Origin: Cytobacillus massiliigabonensis
GTDB lineage: Bacteria > Bacillota > Bacilli > Bacillales > Cytobacillaceae
Direction of reading: 5' to 3'
DNA: 64,000 nt
NCBI RefSeq assembly: GCF_900199725.1
Contig: NZ_LT904904.1
Span: 391,960 to 455,959 of the forward strand
Shown here: positions 19,123 through 27,911 of the stretch, piece by piece
How positions within the stretch are numbered: the first letter of the stretch is position 1
How the letters are laid out: every line of letters starts with the position of its first letter
Notes under the pieces: generated by a model
The model's input: only the letters and a program-made list of their open reading frames with translations
Database searches by the model: none
What the model was told of the DNA's origin: nothing
Program-made: the position numbers and the translations under genes

Positions 19123-19151
19123 TTGACTGCATCTTTCACCTATACTATAAT
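19123..19151 (+). promoter_or_regulatory. prfA-prmC promoter
   Basis: TTGACT (19123-19128), 17-nt spacer, TATAAT (19146-19151). Confidence 0.8.
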
Positions 19152-19256
19152 TAGAATGTTATGGATTTGTGTATAAATGAACAAAAATAAACTACTTTAT
19201 ATAGACTGCCCGGAAATAGCATCCGAGGATGAATGAAAAAATTGAGGTGAAATGCT

Positions 19257-20330
19257 GTGTTTGATCGTCTTCAATCAGTGGAGGACCGCTACGAAAGATT
19301 AAATGAGCTTTTGAGTGATCCGGATATTGTAAATGATCCAAAAAAGCTGCGTGAGTATTCGAAAGAGCAATCCGATATACAAGAGACTGTTGAGGTATAT
19401 CGTGAATATAAAGAGGTGCGCGAACAGCAGCAAGATGCGAAAGCAATGCTTGAGGAAAAATTAGATGCTGATATGCGTGAAATGGTAAAGGAAGAGCTGA
19501 GTGAGCTTGAAGAGAAGGTGGAGGACCTTGAAGCGCGTCTAAAGATTCTTCTCATTCCGAAAGACCCGAATGATGATAAAAACGTTATTATGGAAATCCG
19601 CGGAGCTGCTGGCGGAGATGAGGCTGCTCTATTCGCAGGCGATTTATACCGTATGTACAGCCGTTTTGCAGAGATGCAAGGCTGGAAAACAGAAGTAATT
19701 GATGCGAACACGACAGGTGTTGGCGGTTATAAAGAGATCATTTTCATGATTAACGGAAATGGCGCTTATTCGAAATTGAAGTTTGAAAATGGTGCGCACC
19801 GAGTACAGCGTGTGCCTGAAACAGAGTCTGGCGGCCGTATTCATACGTCAACAGCAACTGTTGCGGTTCTTCCTGAAGCGGAAGAAGTGGAAATTGAAAT
19901 ACATGATAAGGACATTCGTGTTGATACATTTGCTTCAAGCGGACCAGGCGGACAAAGTGTTAATACAACCATGTCAGCTGTCCGTCTAACACACTTGCCG
20001 ACTGGAACCGTTGTTTCCTGTCAGGATGAAAAATCTCAAATTAAAAATAAAGAAAAGGCAATGAAAGTATTGCGTGCCCGTGTATATGATAAATTCCAGC
20101 AGGAAGCACAGGCGGAATATGACCAAGTGCGTAAATCAGCTGTTGGTACAGGAGATCGTTCTGAACGAATTCGTACGTATAACTTCCCGCAAAACCGTGT
20201 GACCGATCACCGCATTGGATTAACGATTCAAAAGCTGGATCAAATTCTTTCAGGAAAGCTAGATGAAGTCATCGATGCATTAATTCTTGAAGAACAATCT
20301 GCGAAGCTTGAAAGTGCTTCTAATGAGTAA
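19257..20330 (+). CDS. prfA: Peptide chain release factor 1
   Basis: RF1 reads UAA and UAG stop codons and triggers peptide release. The codon-recognition segment is [18 protein letters not shown] (the PET variant usual in Bacillus RF1) and the catalytic loop is [12 protein letters not shown], whose glutamine is the methylation target of PrmC. The long N-terminal helical domain 1 is intact. Start is GTG at 19257, 6-7 nt after TGAGGTG. At 357 aa the length is standard. It overlaps prmC by 8 nt, so the two are translationally coupled, matching their functional link. Confidence 0.98.
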   Translation: MFDRLQSVEDRYERLNELLSDPDIVNDPKKLREYSKEQSDIQETVEVYREYKEVREQQQDAKAMLEEKLDADMREMVKEELSELEEKVEDLEARLKILLIPKDPNDDKNVIMEIRGAAGGDEAALFAGDLYRMYSRFAEMQGWKTEVIDANTTGVGGYKEIIFMINGNGAYSKLKFENGAHRVQRVPETESGGRIHTSTATVAVLPEAEEVEIEIHDKDIRVDTFASSGPGGQSVNTTMSAVRLTHLPTGTVVSCQDEKSQIKNKEKAMKVLRARVYDKFQQEAQAEYDQVRKSAVGTGDRSERIRTYNFPQNRVTDHRIGLTIQKLDQILSGKLDEVIDALILEEQSAKLESASNE

Positions 20331-21195
20331 TGCACCTATGAAAGTATATGAAGCCCTCCATTGGGCTTCTTCTTTTTTAAAAGAAAAGAATCGGGACGAA
20401 AATGCGGGAGAATTATTGTTGCAGCATTATATGCGAATGAGCCGTGCAAGCTTTCTGGCAAGTCTTCGCGATGAATTAGATACAAATATTTTTGAAGATT
20501 TTAAACAGGCTGTTCTTCTTCATGCAGAAGGGAAGCCGATTCAATATATTATAGGGTATGAAGAATTCTATGGGCGCACTTTTCTCGTTAATGAGGATGT
20601 TCTAATTCCGCGGCCGGAAACAGAAGAATTGGTTTACGGTGCTTTGGAGCGTCTGAATAATCTATTTGGCGGACGGAAGCCGCTTGAAGTAGCTGATATT
20701 GGGACAGGCAGCGGTGCGATTGCCATTACACTGAAGCTTGAAAATACGGATTTGCTTGTAACGGCAACAGATATTTATCGACCTACATTAGTTTTAGCAG
20801 CAAAGAATGCAAAATCGCTTGAAGCGGATATTCAATTTGTTGAAGGGGATCTGCTTAAGCCGTTAATTGCCATGGGAGAAAAATTTGATGCTGTTATTTC
20901 GAATCCCCCCTATATTCCTGTTGGGGATATGGAGTGGATGTCTGAGGTCGTTTTAGAGCATGAACCCCATCGCGCATTGTTTGCGGGTATGGATGGTCTT
21001 GATATTTACAAAAGGCTAATCGAAGAACTGCCTGAAGTATTAAAGGATAAGGCGCTAGTCGGATTTGAAGTCGGGGCAGGGCAAAGCAAGGCGGTTGCCG
21101 AATTACTCCAGCAAACTTTTCCACAGGCAGATATAGAGATTGTTCATGACATTAACGGGAAAGACCGAATCGTTTTTGCAACAATTCGGGGCTAG
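20323..21195 (+). CDS. prmC: Release factor glutamine methyltransferase
   Basis: PrmC uses S-adenosylmethionine to methylate the GGQ glutamine of release factors. The SAM motif [15 protein letters not shown] and the glutamine-binding motif SNPPYIP are both present. The N-terminal substrate-binding helical domain ([29 protein letters not shown]) is complete. I use the ATG at 20323, which overlaps the prfA stop by 8 nt. An ATG at 20338 (MKVYEALHW) would match B. subtilis PrmC slightly better and cannot be excluded. Length 290 aa. A long hairpin terminator follows. Confidence 0.96.
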   Translation: MSNAPMKVYEALHWASSFLKEKNRDENAGELLLQHYMRMSRASFLASLRDELDTNIFEDFKQAVLLHAEGKPIQYIIGYEEFYGRTFLVNEDVLIPRPETEELVYGALERLNNLFGGRKPLEVADIGTGSGAIAITLKLENTDLLVTATDIYRPTLVLAAKNAKSLEADIQFVEGDLLKPLIAMGEKFDAVISNPPYIPVGDMEWMSEVVLEHEPHRALFAGMDGLDIYKRLIEELPEVLKDKALVGFEVGAGQSKAVAELLQQTFPQADIEIVHDINGKDRIVFATIRG

Positions 21196-21238
21196 GGATC
21201 GTTTGTGAAAATAGACAACCAGGTTTTCTTAAAAATAA

Positions 21239-21309
21239 ATGAGTGTCCTTCCCAAAAGAGCAATTATAGCTGGTTTGCTCTTTTGCGGTATCAGGCACTC
21301 ATTTTTTTT
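21239..21309 (+). terminator. prmC terminator
   Basis: Two nested stems, ATGAGTG/CACTCAT and CAAAAGAGCA/TGCTCTTTTG, ending in eight T residues. Confidence 0.8.
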
Positions 21310-21318
21310 ATTTTACTA

Positions 21319-21347
21319 GTTTAAGATTCTGTCATTTTGTCCACACT
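21319..21347 (+). promoter_or_regulatory. Sigma-F-type promoter of spoIIR
   Basis: GTTTA (21319-21323), exactly 15 nt, GTCCACACT (21339-21347). This is 7 of 9 matches to the sigma-F -10 GGnRAnAMT. spoIIR is a known sigma-F gene. Confidence 0.55.
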
Positions 21348-21373
21348 GGGTTAGTGAAGGGGCGGTGGCAAAA

Positions 21374-22192
21374 TTGAAAACAAAAATCATAGTGAATTTA
21401 TATATTATTATTTTATGTTTAGGAACAATATTGAGTTTGTATATGCCAAAAAACGAGGTGATAGCGGATGAGCCGCTTGTTATACCTAATGAGGCAATTA
21501 GGCTTCGGATTCTAGCAAATAGTGATAGTGAATCCGATCAGGCAATTAAGAGACTTGTCAGGGATGCGGTCAATGCAGAAATTACAAAATGGGTAGCTGA
21601 ATTAACGTCAATTGAAGAGGCTCGTGATTTAATTCGCTCACGATTGCCAGAGATTCAAAAGATAGCAGAAAATGTAGTAGAAAAGGAACAATCATCGCAA
21701 TCTGTAAAAGCGGAATTCGGAAAGGTAGATTTCCCTACAAAATTATATGGACAATTTCTTTATCCCGCTGGGGAATATGAAGCGATTTTAATCACCCTTG
21801 GAGAAGGAGATGGAGCTAACTGGTGGTGTGTATTATTCCCGCCGCTATGCTTCCTGGACTTTTCAAATGGCGTTGCAGTAAGCGAAGGATTTGAAGAGCA
21901 AGAAAAGGTTAGCGCTGAAACTGAGGTAGAGGCAGCGAGCAATATAGAAACAGAAGCACTAGAAATAACAGAAGAGGAAGAAAAGATGAGCGCTGAAACA
22001 GAGGGTAAGGCAGCGAATCATATAGAACCAGAAGCACTAGAAAAAACAAAAGAGGAAGAGAAGAAGGAACAGCCAGACCCAGTAAAAGAAGAAAGTGAAG
22101 AGCAAGAACCCCCAGTATATGTAGAAGAGGACGAGAAGCCAGTAGAAGTAAAGTTTTTTATAAAAGAGCTTTGGGACAATCTGTTTAGCTGA
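21374..22192 (+). CDS. spoIIR: Stage II sporulation protein R, with repetitive acidic insertion
   Basis: SpoIIR is secreted from the forespore and activates SpoIIGA in the mother cell, triggering pro-sigma-E processing. A signal/anchor segment (IIVNLYIIILCLGTILSLY) is followed by the family signature RLRILANSDSESDQ and by WWCVLFPPLCFLDFSNGVAV. The last 15 residues (EVKFFIKELWDNLF) also match the family. Between them, roughly residues 175-255 are Glu/Lys-rich and contain a duplicated block (SAETE..AA..IE.EALE.T.EEE), making the protein about 272 aa against ~224 in B. subtilis. I prefer TTG at 21374 over GTG at 21365 because of ribosome-site spacing. Confidence 0.92.
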   Translation: MKTKIIVNLYIIILCLGTILSLYMPKNEVIADEPLVIPNEAIRLRILANSDSESDQAIKRLVRDAVNAEITKWVAELTSIEEARDLIRSRLPEIQKIAENVVEKEQSSQSVKAEFGKVDFPTKLYGQFLYPAGEYEAILITLGEGDGANWWCVLFPPLCFLDFSNGVAVSEGFEEQEKVSAETEVEAASNIETEALEITEEEEKMSAETEGKAANHIEPEALEKTKEEEKKEQPDPVKEESEEQEPPVYVEEDEKPVEVKFFIKELWDNLFS

Positions 22193-22222
22193 AAGCCTTC
22201 AGAAAGTGCAAGGCTTTTCTGT
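22192..22222 (+). terminator. spoIIR terminator
   Basis: AAAGCCTT / AAGGCTTT hairpin starting at the stop codon, with a modest T tract. Confidence 0.65.
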
Positions 22223-22422
22223 GTAAAAAAATGGCCGGTCTGATTCATTGAACAAGCCTTTATGTACGGAGTAATAACAAGCGCAGTGAAATGAGGCAGA
22301 CCGACATTTACATGCTTGGCTGTGAGCAAATGCTCATGAATATTTTTAGTTAAATAGCAGTTCTACTTTCTCTATTTTTCCATATTCATAGAAATAGAAT
22401 ATGAAAAATGGGGTGGGTCTAA

Positions 22423-22866
22423 GTGGAAACTATCATTCGCTGTGCAAGAGAAGAGGATAGTACGAGAGTGGAATTATTTTTAGAAGAGGCAGGATTAAGC
22501 AAGGATGGCGTGCAAGCATCAATAGACTATTTTCTGCTAATGGAAAATCAAATAGGGGATATTAAGGCAACACTAGGGATTGAACCGCTTGGAAAAGTTG
22601 GTCTGCTTCGTTCGCTTGCCATGCGTCCGGATCGAACGGAAAAAGATTTATCTCTTCTTTTTGAGCAAATTTTAATTTTAGCAAGGGACAGACAGTTAAA
22701 TACATTGTATTTAGCTTCCAATAAAAAGAGCTCACTTGAAATATTTCGCTTGATTGGATTTACTGAGGAAATAATAGAAAACTTACCTGATGAGCTTTTT
22801 CAGTCAGAGCATGTAAAACACATTTTAACTGTGGACAACTCCTTCTTTTTAAAATTATCCATCTAA
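22423..22866 (+). CDS. ywlB: GNAT-family N-acetyltransferase YwlB
   Basis: A 147-aa GNAT-fold protein in the B. subtilis ywlB position (between spoIIR and ywlC). The acetyl-CoA segment is degenerate: GLLRSLAMRPDRTEKDLSLLFEQIL stands where the usual V-x-x-x-x-R-G-x-G loop lies. The C-terminal NTLYLASNKKSSLEIFRLIGFTE is typical of the last GNAT strands. ArgA-type domains end in a similar way, but no substrate can be deduced. Start is GTG at 22423 after GGGGTGGG. The promoter region contains an inverted repeat CATATTC/GAATATG. Confidence 0.8.
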   Translation: METIIRCAREEDSTRVELFLEEAGLSKDGVQASIDYFLLMENQIGDIKATLGIEPLGKVGLLRSLAMRPDRTEKDLSLLFEQILILARDRQLNTLYLASNKKSSLEIFRLIGFTEEIIENLPDELFQSEHVKHILTVDNSFFLKLSI

Positions 22867-22932
22867 ATTGTGGGTATCTTTCCAAAGTTATTCACAAAAA
22901 CGCTTATTCTATCCACAATTTGTGGATAATAC

Positions 22933-22961
22933 TTGAGTTATCCTCTATCTTCTTTTATACT
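22933..22961 (+). promoter_or_regulatory. ywlC promoter
   Basis: TTGAGT (22933-22938), 17 nt, TATACT (22956-22961), starting 3 nt downstream of a perfect DnaA box. Confidence 0.7.
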
Positions 22962-23043
22962 TTCAAAAGTAAATAACAGAAAAATCACGGGAAATAAAGG
23001 ATTCATCCATTTTAATTTTCGTGATTAATGAAGGTGGAGCAGA

Positions 23044-24087
23044 ATGAATACAAAAAGATGGTCGGTGGATAAATATGTGGATGATCAATGCAGTTATCCA
23101 CAAATCTCACAGGCTGCCGATCTTTTAATAAACAATGAAGTCGTTGCCTTTCCAACTGAAACAGTATACGGATTAGGTGGAAATGCAGAAAATGATGACG
23201 CAGTCGCAAAAATTTTTGAAGCAAAAGGGAGACCAAGTGATAATCCGCTAATTATCCACATTGCTGAAAAAGAGCAGCTGAATGCATTTGTAGAGGAAGT
23301 ACCTGAGAAGGCCGCACAATTAATGAAGGCGTTTTGGCCAGGACCGTTAACCCTTATTTTTAAAAAGAAAGAGGGAGCACTTTCCGATAAAGCAACTGCT
23401 GGGTTATCCACAGTTGCGGTCCGAATGCCAAATCATCCAGTGGCATTAGCGATTATTAGTGCATCAGGGCTTCCCATTGCTGCACCAAGTGCTAATCGTT
23501 CTGGAAGACCAAGTCCAACAACAGCTGAACATGTGTGGGAGGATTTGAATGGAAAAGTAGCAGGGGTAGTCGACGGTGGACCGACCGGTGTGGGGGTTGA
23601 ATCAACTGTAGTTGATTGCACAGAATTCATTCCTGTTATCTTAAGGCCAGGCGGTGTAACAAAAGAGCAGCTTGAAGCGGTGATTGGTGAGGTAAGCATT
23701 GATCCAGCACTTGTGGATAAGAGCGAGGCTCCGAAGTCTCCAGGAATGAAATACCGCCATTATGCTCCGGATGCGCCGCTTACTCTTGTGAATGGGACAA
23801 AGGAGTTTATTCAGGAACTTGTGAATAAAAAGAAGGCAGAAGGATTATCTGTGGGTATTTTAACAACTGAAGAGAATCTCGATTACTATCAGGCTGACTA
23901 TGTGATAGCCTGTGGAAAACGGGATAACTTAGATTATGTAGCAAGTTCTCTGTATGATGCGTTAAGGAAATTTAATAATACCAATGCCGATGTCCTATTT
24001 GGTGAGATGTTTCCGCAAGAGGGTGTGGGACATGCAATCATGAACCGCCTCATGAAGGCAGCTGGGCACCGGGTAATTAACAGCTGA
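23044..24087 (+). CDS. ywlC: L-threonylcarbamoyladenylate synthase (Sua5/YrdC type)
   Basis: YwlC makes threonylcarbamoyl-AMP from threonine, bicarbonate and ATP, the first step of t6A modification at position 37 of ANN-decoding tRNAs. The YrdC domain (about 20-205) has AFPTETVYGLGG, KGRPSDNPLIIHI, WPGPLTLI and AAPSANRSGRPSPT. The Sua5-specific C-terminal domain (about 235-345) starts after SPGMKYRHYAPDAPL. At 347 aa it is the long form, one residue longer than in B. subtilis. The ATG follows GAAGGTGGAG. Its coding sequence carries four of the six perfect DnaA boxes listed above. Confidence 0.96.
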   Translation: MNTKRWSVDKYVDDQCSYPQISQAADLLINNEVVAFPTETVYGLGGNAENDDAVAKIFEAKGRPSDNPLIIHIAEKEQLNAFVEEVPEKAAQLMKAFWPGPLTLIFKKKEGALSDKATAGLSTVAVRMPNHPVALAIISASGLPIAAPSANRSGRPSPTTAEHVWEDLNGKVAGVVDGGPTGVGVESTVVDCTEFIPVILRPGGVTKEQLEAVIGEVSIDPALVDKSEAPKSPGMKYRHYAPDAPLTLVNGTKEFIQELVNKKKAEGLSVGILTTEENLDYYQADYVIACGKRDNLDYVASSLYDALRKFNNTNADVLFGEMFPQEGVGHAIMNRLMKAAGHRVINS

Positions 24088-24088
24088 G

Positions 24089-24117
24089 CCGTTCCTTTTG
24101 AAGGAACGGTTTTTTAT
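24089..24117 (+). terminator. ywlC terminator
   Basis: CCGTTCCTT / AAGGAACGG hairpin and six T residues. Confidence 0.9.
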
Positions 24118-24221
24118 TTGTGGATAACTTTATGGGATTATCCTTTCGTTTAATGTGTTTATTCTTCTAAAATCCTTAGGACGTGCATATGCTGAAATAG
24201 CAAGTCCAAGGGGGAGGAAGA

Positions 24222-24773
24222 ATGGGAGAAATGTTTGGTGTAGTATTCACACTGAGCTTAATGGCATTTGCTTTAGCGATGGATGCCTTTTCTGTTGGTC
24301 TGGGGATGGGGATGTTTAAACTTCGCCTTAGACAAATTTTTAAAATTGGTATGATTATAGGCTTTTTCCATATTTGGATGCCTCTCTTAGGGATGATTGC
24401 TGGAAAGTTCTTATCCGAAAAGTTTGGAGAGTTCGCTACATATGTAGGTGGGGGATTGCTTCTTCTGTTAGGTATTCAAATGATCTGGTCAGGATTTAAA
24501 AAAGAAGACAATAGTCTGATCACTCCAGTTGGATGGGGTTTAATTCTATTTGGCTTTACTGTTAGCTTAGATAGCTTTTCTGTTGGGCTGACTCTCGGCA
24601 TTTATGGGGCACAAACCGTTATTGTACTCGCATGCTTCGGCATAACAGCAACAATTCTTACATGGCTCGGCTTACTGATTGGCAGGAAGGTGCAAGGGTG
24701 GCTGGGATCATACAGTGAAGCCCTCGGTGGAAGCATCCTCCTCGCCTTCGGAATCAAACTGCTTCTAGGCTAA
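24222..24773 (+). CDS. mntP: Manganese efflux pump MntP
   Basis: MntP (B. subtilis YwlD) is a six-helix inner-membrane protein that exports Mn(II). The 183-aa sequence shows the internal duplication of the family: [13 protein letters not shown] in the first half and [15 protein letters not shown] in the second, each with the membrane-embedded aspartate. The ATG follows GGGGGAGGAAGA. The 5' region (24120-24221) is too short and lacks the conserved elements of a yybP-ykoY Mn riboswitch. Position between ywlC and ywlE is as in B. subtilis. Confidence 0.93.
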   Translation: MGEMFGVVFTLSLMAFALAMDAFSVGLGMGMFKLRLRQIFKIGMIIGFFHIWMPLLGMIAGKFLSEKFGEFATYVGGGLLLLLGIQMIWSGFKKEDNSLITPVGWGLILFGFTVSLDSFSVGLTLGIYGAQTVIVLACFGITATILTWLGLLIGRKVQGWLGSYSEALGGSILLAFGIKLLLG

Positions 24774-24871
24774 AGAAGTGTCAGCGGGCCGTGCATGGAG
24801 ATGCTCCTGCCTGCAAATTGTATAGTTTGTGTCTAAGATAGACATTTAAGATTCTGCCGAAGTTTCTTTGT

Positions 24872-24904
24872 AAAGAAAGGGAAATCTGCTCCCTTTCTTT
24901 TTTT
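24872..24904 (+). terminator. mntP terminator
   Basis: AAAGAAAGGGA / TCCCTTTCTTT hairpin with seven further T residues, about 100 nt after the stop. Confidence 0.85.
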
Positions 24905-24934
24905 GTAGGGCTTTTTGCGTAGATATGGGAATAC

Positions 24935-25130
24935 ATAAGCGGAAAAATTCCGCCTAATGTAGAAAAAGTAGCGTAAGAAGCAGAAATAAGCGGAGATATT
25001 CCGCTTAATTGCTCTAAATAAGACAAAATCCAAAGATTTGGCTACTTTAACCGGAAAAACTCCCCTTATTTTTAAGGAAATATCGTTATTTCCCGAAATA
25101 AACGGAAATTTTCCGGTTATTTTAAACAAA
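24935..25130. repeat. Palindromic AGCGGA...TCCGCT repeat cluster
   Basis: Contains TAAGCGGAAAAATTCCGC, AAGCGGAGATATTCCGCTT, ACCGGAAAAACTCC and AAACGGAAATTTTCCGGTT, about 25-60 nt apart. The segment TAAATAAGACAAAATCCAAA is shared with 61020-61245. No gene is visible in this part of the 470-nt mntP-ywlE gap. Confidence 0.7.
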
Positions 25131-25246
25131 GTACAATCAACATTCAGTTTCAATAGAGATTTTTAGTAAAGTATTAAAAAAATTTGTCGAAGAATACTAT
25201 TGAATCTGGGAGTTTTGACTTATAATGGTGGAAAGGAGGCACAGCT

Positions 25247-25699
25247 ATGACTCGCGTTTTATTTGTTTGTACAGGAAATACGTGTCGGAGCCCGATGGCT
25301 GAGGCCATTTTGAAAAGCAGGAATCTCCCGGGGATTGAAGTGAAATCAGCTGGTGTGTATGCAATGGATGGGAGTGCAGCATCGGAAAATACAAGAAAAG
25401 TCCTTGCTGAGAATGGGATTTTGTTTGATTCCCATCAGTCATCGATGCTAAATGATGAGCTTGTGAATTGGACGAGCTATATTATCACAATGACAGCAAG
25501 CCACAAAGCAGCGGTGATCAGTATGTTTCCAGAGACTGCTGGAAAAACCTTTACCTTAAAGGAATTTGCAGCTGGAAATAGCAATGGGGATATTGCCGAT
25601 CCTTTTGGCGGTTCAATTGAACATTACAGACAAACCTATAATGAAATGAATGACATGATTATAAAAATGATTCAACGGCTACAAAAAGAAAACAGGTAA
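25247..25699 (+). CDS. ywlE: Protein arginine phosphatase YwlE
   Basis: YwlE removes phosphate from arginine residues phosphorylated by McsB and so controls ClpCP targeting and the heat-shock repressor CtsR. It has the low-molecular-weight phosphatase P-loop CTGNTCRSP at residues 8-16. The threonine in it (T12) corresponds to the residue that gives arginine rather than tyrosine specificity in this family. The general-acid aspartate is in IADPFGGS. At 150 aa it is full length. The ATG follows GGAAAGGAGG. The mcp gene begins 14 nt after its stop, suggesting co-transcription. Confidence 0.95.
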   Translation: MTRVLFVCTGNTCRSPMAEAILKSRNLPGIEVKSAGVYAMDGSAASENTRKVLAENGILFDSHQSSMLNDELVNWTSYIITMTASHKAAVISMFPETAGKTFTLKEFAAGNSNGDIADPFGGSIEHYRQTYNEMNDMIIKMIQRLQKENR

Positions 25700-25713
25700 G
25701 CAGGGGGACAATA

Positions 25714-27009
25714 ATGGAGGAGAAACATAGATACAAATTTGGTTTAAGAAAAAAACTTGTACTGTTTATTACTACTCTAGCAATTATTACTTACACAACA
25801 AGTGCTTTCTTTATTTACTTTTTATACCCGCTGATCCAGGAATCCCTTCCGTTTGGGGAAGTGTGGTTTACAATTATCACACTTAGCCTTGGGATTATTT
25901 GGTCAGGGATATTAGCTTTCTTCGCAGCTGGCTTTATTATAAAACCGTTACAAAAGTTAGAGAAAATGGCTTTAAAAGCAGCTCAAGGGAATATTCAAGA
26001 AGATGTCGAACTTGCTAAATCAGATGATGAAATTCGTTCGCTTGGCATGGCGTTCAATGATATGCTTTCAAACTTGAGGGAAATGGTCCATCAAATCGAT
26101 GAGAACTTCCGTGAAACAAATGATAAAGTCATTGCCATTTCAAAGGAATCTTCTTTTGCAGCAGATCAAGTAGATGCAATTTCTAGAACAATCAACGAAA
26201 TTTCTTTAGGTGCAGATAATTCAGCGATATCCATCCAATCAACAGCTGAATCGGTTGAAGATGTGATTCGGATTGCCGAAGAAGTTCAAGATAAGGCAAA
26301 GGCCTCTGAATTAGTATCTGCGGAAATGGTTCAGGATCTTTATAATTCTAAGAAGGTTATTCATGATCTCATTTCAGGGATTGAAAAGCTTGCCGAGGAA
26401 AACCAGCAATCTCTTCAAACAGTCAAACGCTTAGAAGAGAATGCGGCAAAGGTGGAACAAATCATCCAGCTTGTTGGTGACATCGCAGCGCAAACGAACT
26501 TGCTTGCATTAAATGCTTCAATTGAAGCAGCACGTGCAGGTGAACATGGAAAAGGCTTCGCGGTTGTTGCTGAGGAAGTCCGCAAACTTGCAGATGAGAG
26601 CGCCACAGCTGTCCAAGGCATTTCAGAATTAATTAAAAACATACAAGGTGAAGTCCAGAATGTCGTGCGCCAAATTTCAGAGCAGGTCGAAACGGCAAAC
26701 AGTGAAGCGAAAAAAGGAACAGAAACAAATGAAGTCATTGAAGAAATGACAAAAACCGTGAACGAAATGGCAGAGTCAGTTTCAACGATAACGATATTAG
26801 TAGACCGTCAAATGGAAAGTATTCAGCACACTTCCACACAATCACAGGAAGTGGCAGCCATTGCAGAAGAAACCTCTGCAGGCGCCCAAGAGGTGGCAAC
26901 GGCAACAGAACAGCAAACAAAAGTAATGGCCAACGTAGAAAGCCTGGCGAATGAACTTAAAGGCCAGGCGGGAAAATTGAAAAATACCATTACGAGATTT
27001 CAGATTTAA
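25714..27009 (+). CDS. Methyl-accepting chemotaxis protein without an extracellular sensor domain
   Basis: A 431-aa chemoreceptor-like protein. Two membrane helices (about 13-38 and 48-72) are separated by only ~10 residues, so there is no periplasmic ligand domain. A HAMP domain (about 73-125, [17 protein letters not shown]) and a cytoplasmic coiled-coil signalling domain follow. The hairpin tip [37 protein letters not shown] is intact, so it can engage CheA/CheW. Signals may be sensed by HAMP or the membrane. It sits between ywlE and rpiB, where B. subtilis has no such gene. ATG after GCAGGGGG; terminator 9 nt after the stop. Confidence 0.92.
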   Translation: MEEKHRYKFGLRKKLVLFITTLAIITYTTSAFFIYFLYPLIQESLPFGEVWFTIITLSLGIIWSGILAFFAAGFIIKPLQKLEKMALKAAQGNIQEDVELAKSDDEIRSLGMAFNDMLSNLREMVHQIDENFRETNDKVIAISKESSFAADQVDAISRTINEISLGADNSAISIQSTAESVEDVIRIAEEVQDKAKASELVSAEMVQDLYNSKKVIHDLISGIEKLAEENQQSLQTVKRLEENAAKVEQIIQLVGDIAAQTNLLALNASIEAARAGEHGKGFAVVAEEVRKLADESATAVQGISELIKNIQGEVQNVVRQISEQVETANSEAKKGTETNEVIEEMTKTVNEMAESVSTITILVDRQMESIQHTSTQSQEVAAIAEETSAGAQEVATATEQQTKVMANVESLANELKGQAGKLKNTITRFQI

Positions 27010-27017
27010 TCCAATGC

Positions 27018-27045
27018 AGCCTTCATTTATGAAGGCTTTTTTTTA
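27018..27045 (+). terminator. mcp terminator
   Basis: AGCCTTCA / TGAAGGCT hairpin with eight T residues. Confidence 0.9.
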
Positions 27046-27179
27046 TGTTCTATTAGCTTTACAAGTCAATCCCTCTTTATAATATTTGCTTTTTGTGCCA
27101 AAATAAGGGCAGGTTATAAAAGTAGTTATTTTCTAAATGATTGTTGTTTTGACCAAGTTGTGTGATAAACACTTTTGAA

Positions 27180-27425
27180 AAAATTGGTTGACTGGAGCGG
27201 AAGGTGCGAGACTCCTCGAAAATGCTTACGCATTTCCTTCGTGTGATGACTATTCACTGTAGCTTATTCAACGTCCTGCGGGAAGTGTGGGACAGGTGAG
27301 ACCCCACAGGCACGCAATGCCGAGGAGGCTCACCGCCCACCCCGCGGGTCGCTGCGCATCCTGAAGCGGAAGTCAACCTCTACCAACTCATTTTTTAGCA
27401 TCAATGTTTGTGAAAACAGACCTTT
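27180..27425. repeat. Intergenic repeat family B, longest copy
   Basis: TTGACTGGAGCGGAAGGTGC...GAGACTCCTCG...GTCCTGCGGGAAGTGTGGGA...CGAGGAGGCTCACCGCCC...CCCCGCGGG...CTGAAGCGGAAGTCAACC. It ends about 15 nt before the rpiB ribosome site. It contains a stretch (27225-27270) absent from the copy at 8858. The rest of the gap (27046-27179) is A/T-rich with no recognisable element. Confidence 0.75.
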
Positions 27426-27441
27426 TTTAGGAGGATTAAAG

Positions 27442-27882
27442 ATGAAAGTAGCGATTGCATCAGACCATGGCGGAGTAAATATTCGCGAGGAAATAAAAGA
27501 TTTAATGAAAGAAAAGGGCATTGATTTTGAAGACTTTGGCTGTGAATGCGGTACGTCTGTTGATTACCCTGATTATGCACTTCCTGTTGCGGAGAAGGTC
27601 GCAAACGGAGAATTTGATAAAGGAATTTTGATTTGTGGAACAGGCATTGGCATGAGCATTGCGGCTAATAAAGTAAAGGGCATCCGCTGCGCGCTTGTTC
27701 ACGATTTATTCAGTGCAAAAGCAACGCGTGAGCATAATGACAGCAATATGCTTGCTATGGGGGAACGTGTCATCGGACCGGGACTGGCCAGGGAAATTGC
27801 CAAGGTTTGGCTAACAACGGATTATGAAGGCGGACGCCATGAAAACCGTGTTGGAAAAATTAAAGACTACGAAAACAAATAG
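27442..27882 (+). CDS. rpiB: Ribose-5-phosphate isomerase B
   Basis: RpiB interconverts ribose-5-phosphate and ribulose-5-phosphate (B. subtilis YwlF). The LacAB/RpiB family markers are clear: MKVAIASDHGG, the catalytic cysteine in GILICGTGIGMSIAANK, and REHNDSNMLAMGERV. At 146 aa it is full length. The ATG follows AGGAGGATTAAAG. ywlG starts 29 nt after its stop, so the two are probably one operon. Confidence 0.96.
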   Translation: MKVAIASDHGGVNIREEIKDLMKEKGIDFEDFGCECGTSVDYPDYALPVAEKVANGEFDKGILICGTGIGMSIAANKVKGIRCALVHDLFSAKATREHNDSNMLAMGERVIGPGLAREIAKVWLTTDYEGGRHENRVGKIKDYENK

Positions 27883-27911
27883 AAACAAAGCTTCCGAAAG
27901 GGTGAGCCTTT

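Larger units (their letters stand above)
22888..24127. promoter_or_regulatory. DnaA-box cluster over the ywlC gene
   Basis: Six perfect TTATCCACA 9-mers: minus strand at 22921-22929, 23712-23720 and 24119-24127; plus strand at 23094-23102, 23252-23260 and 23404-23412. There is also TTATTCACA at 22888-22896 and one-mismatch boxes at 22909, 23064 and 23076. Random sequence of this length would contain about 0.01. From memory, the ywlC region of B. subtilis is also a reported DnaA-binding cluster. Confidence 0.85.

Noticed and set aside
24120..24221. yybP-ykoY manganese riboswitch before mntP
   Set aside because: Only 134 nt are available after the ywlC stop, much of it ywlC terminator, and the conserved riboswitch core is not visible.
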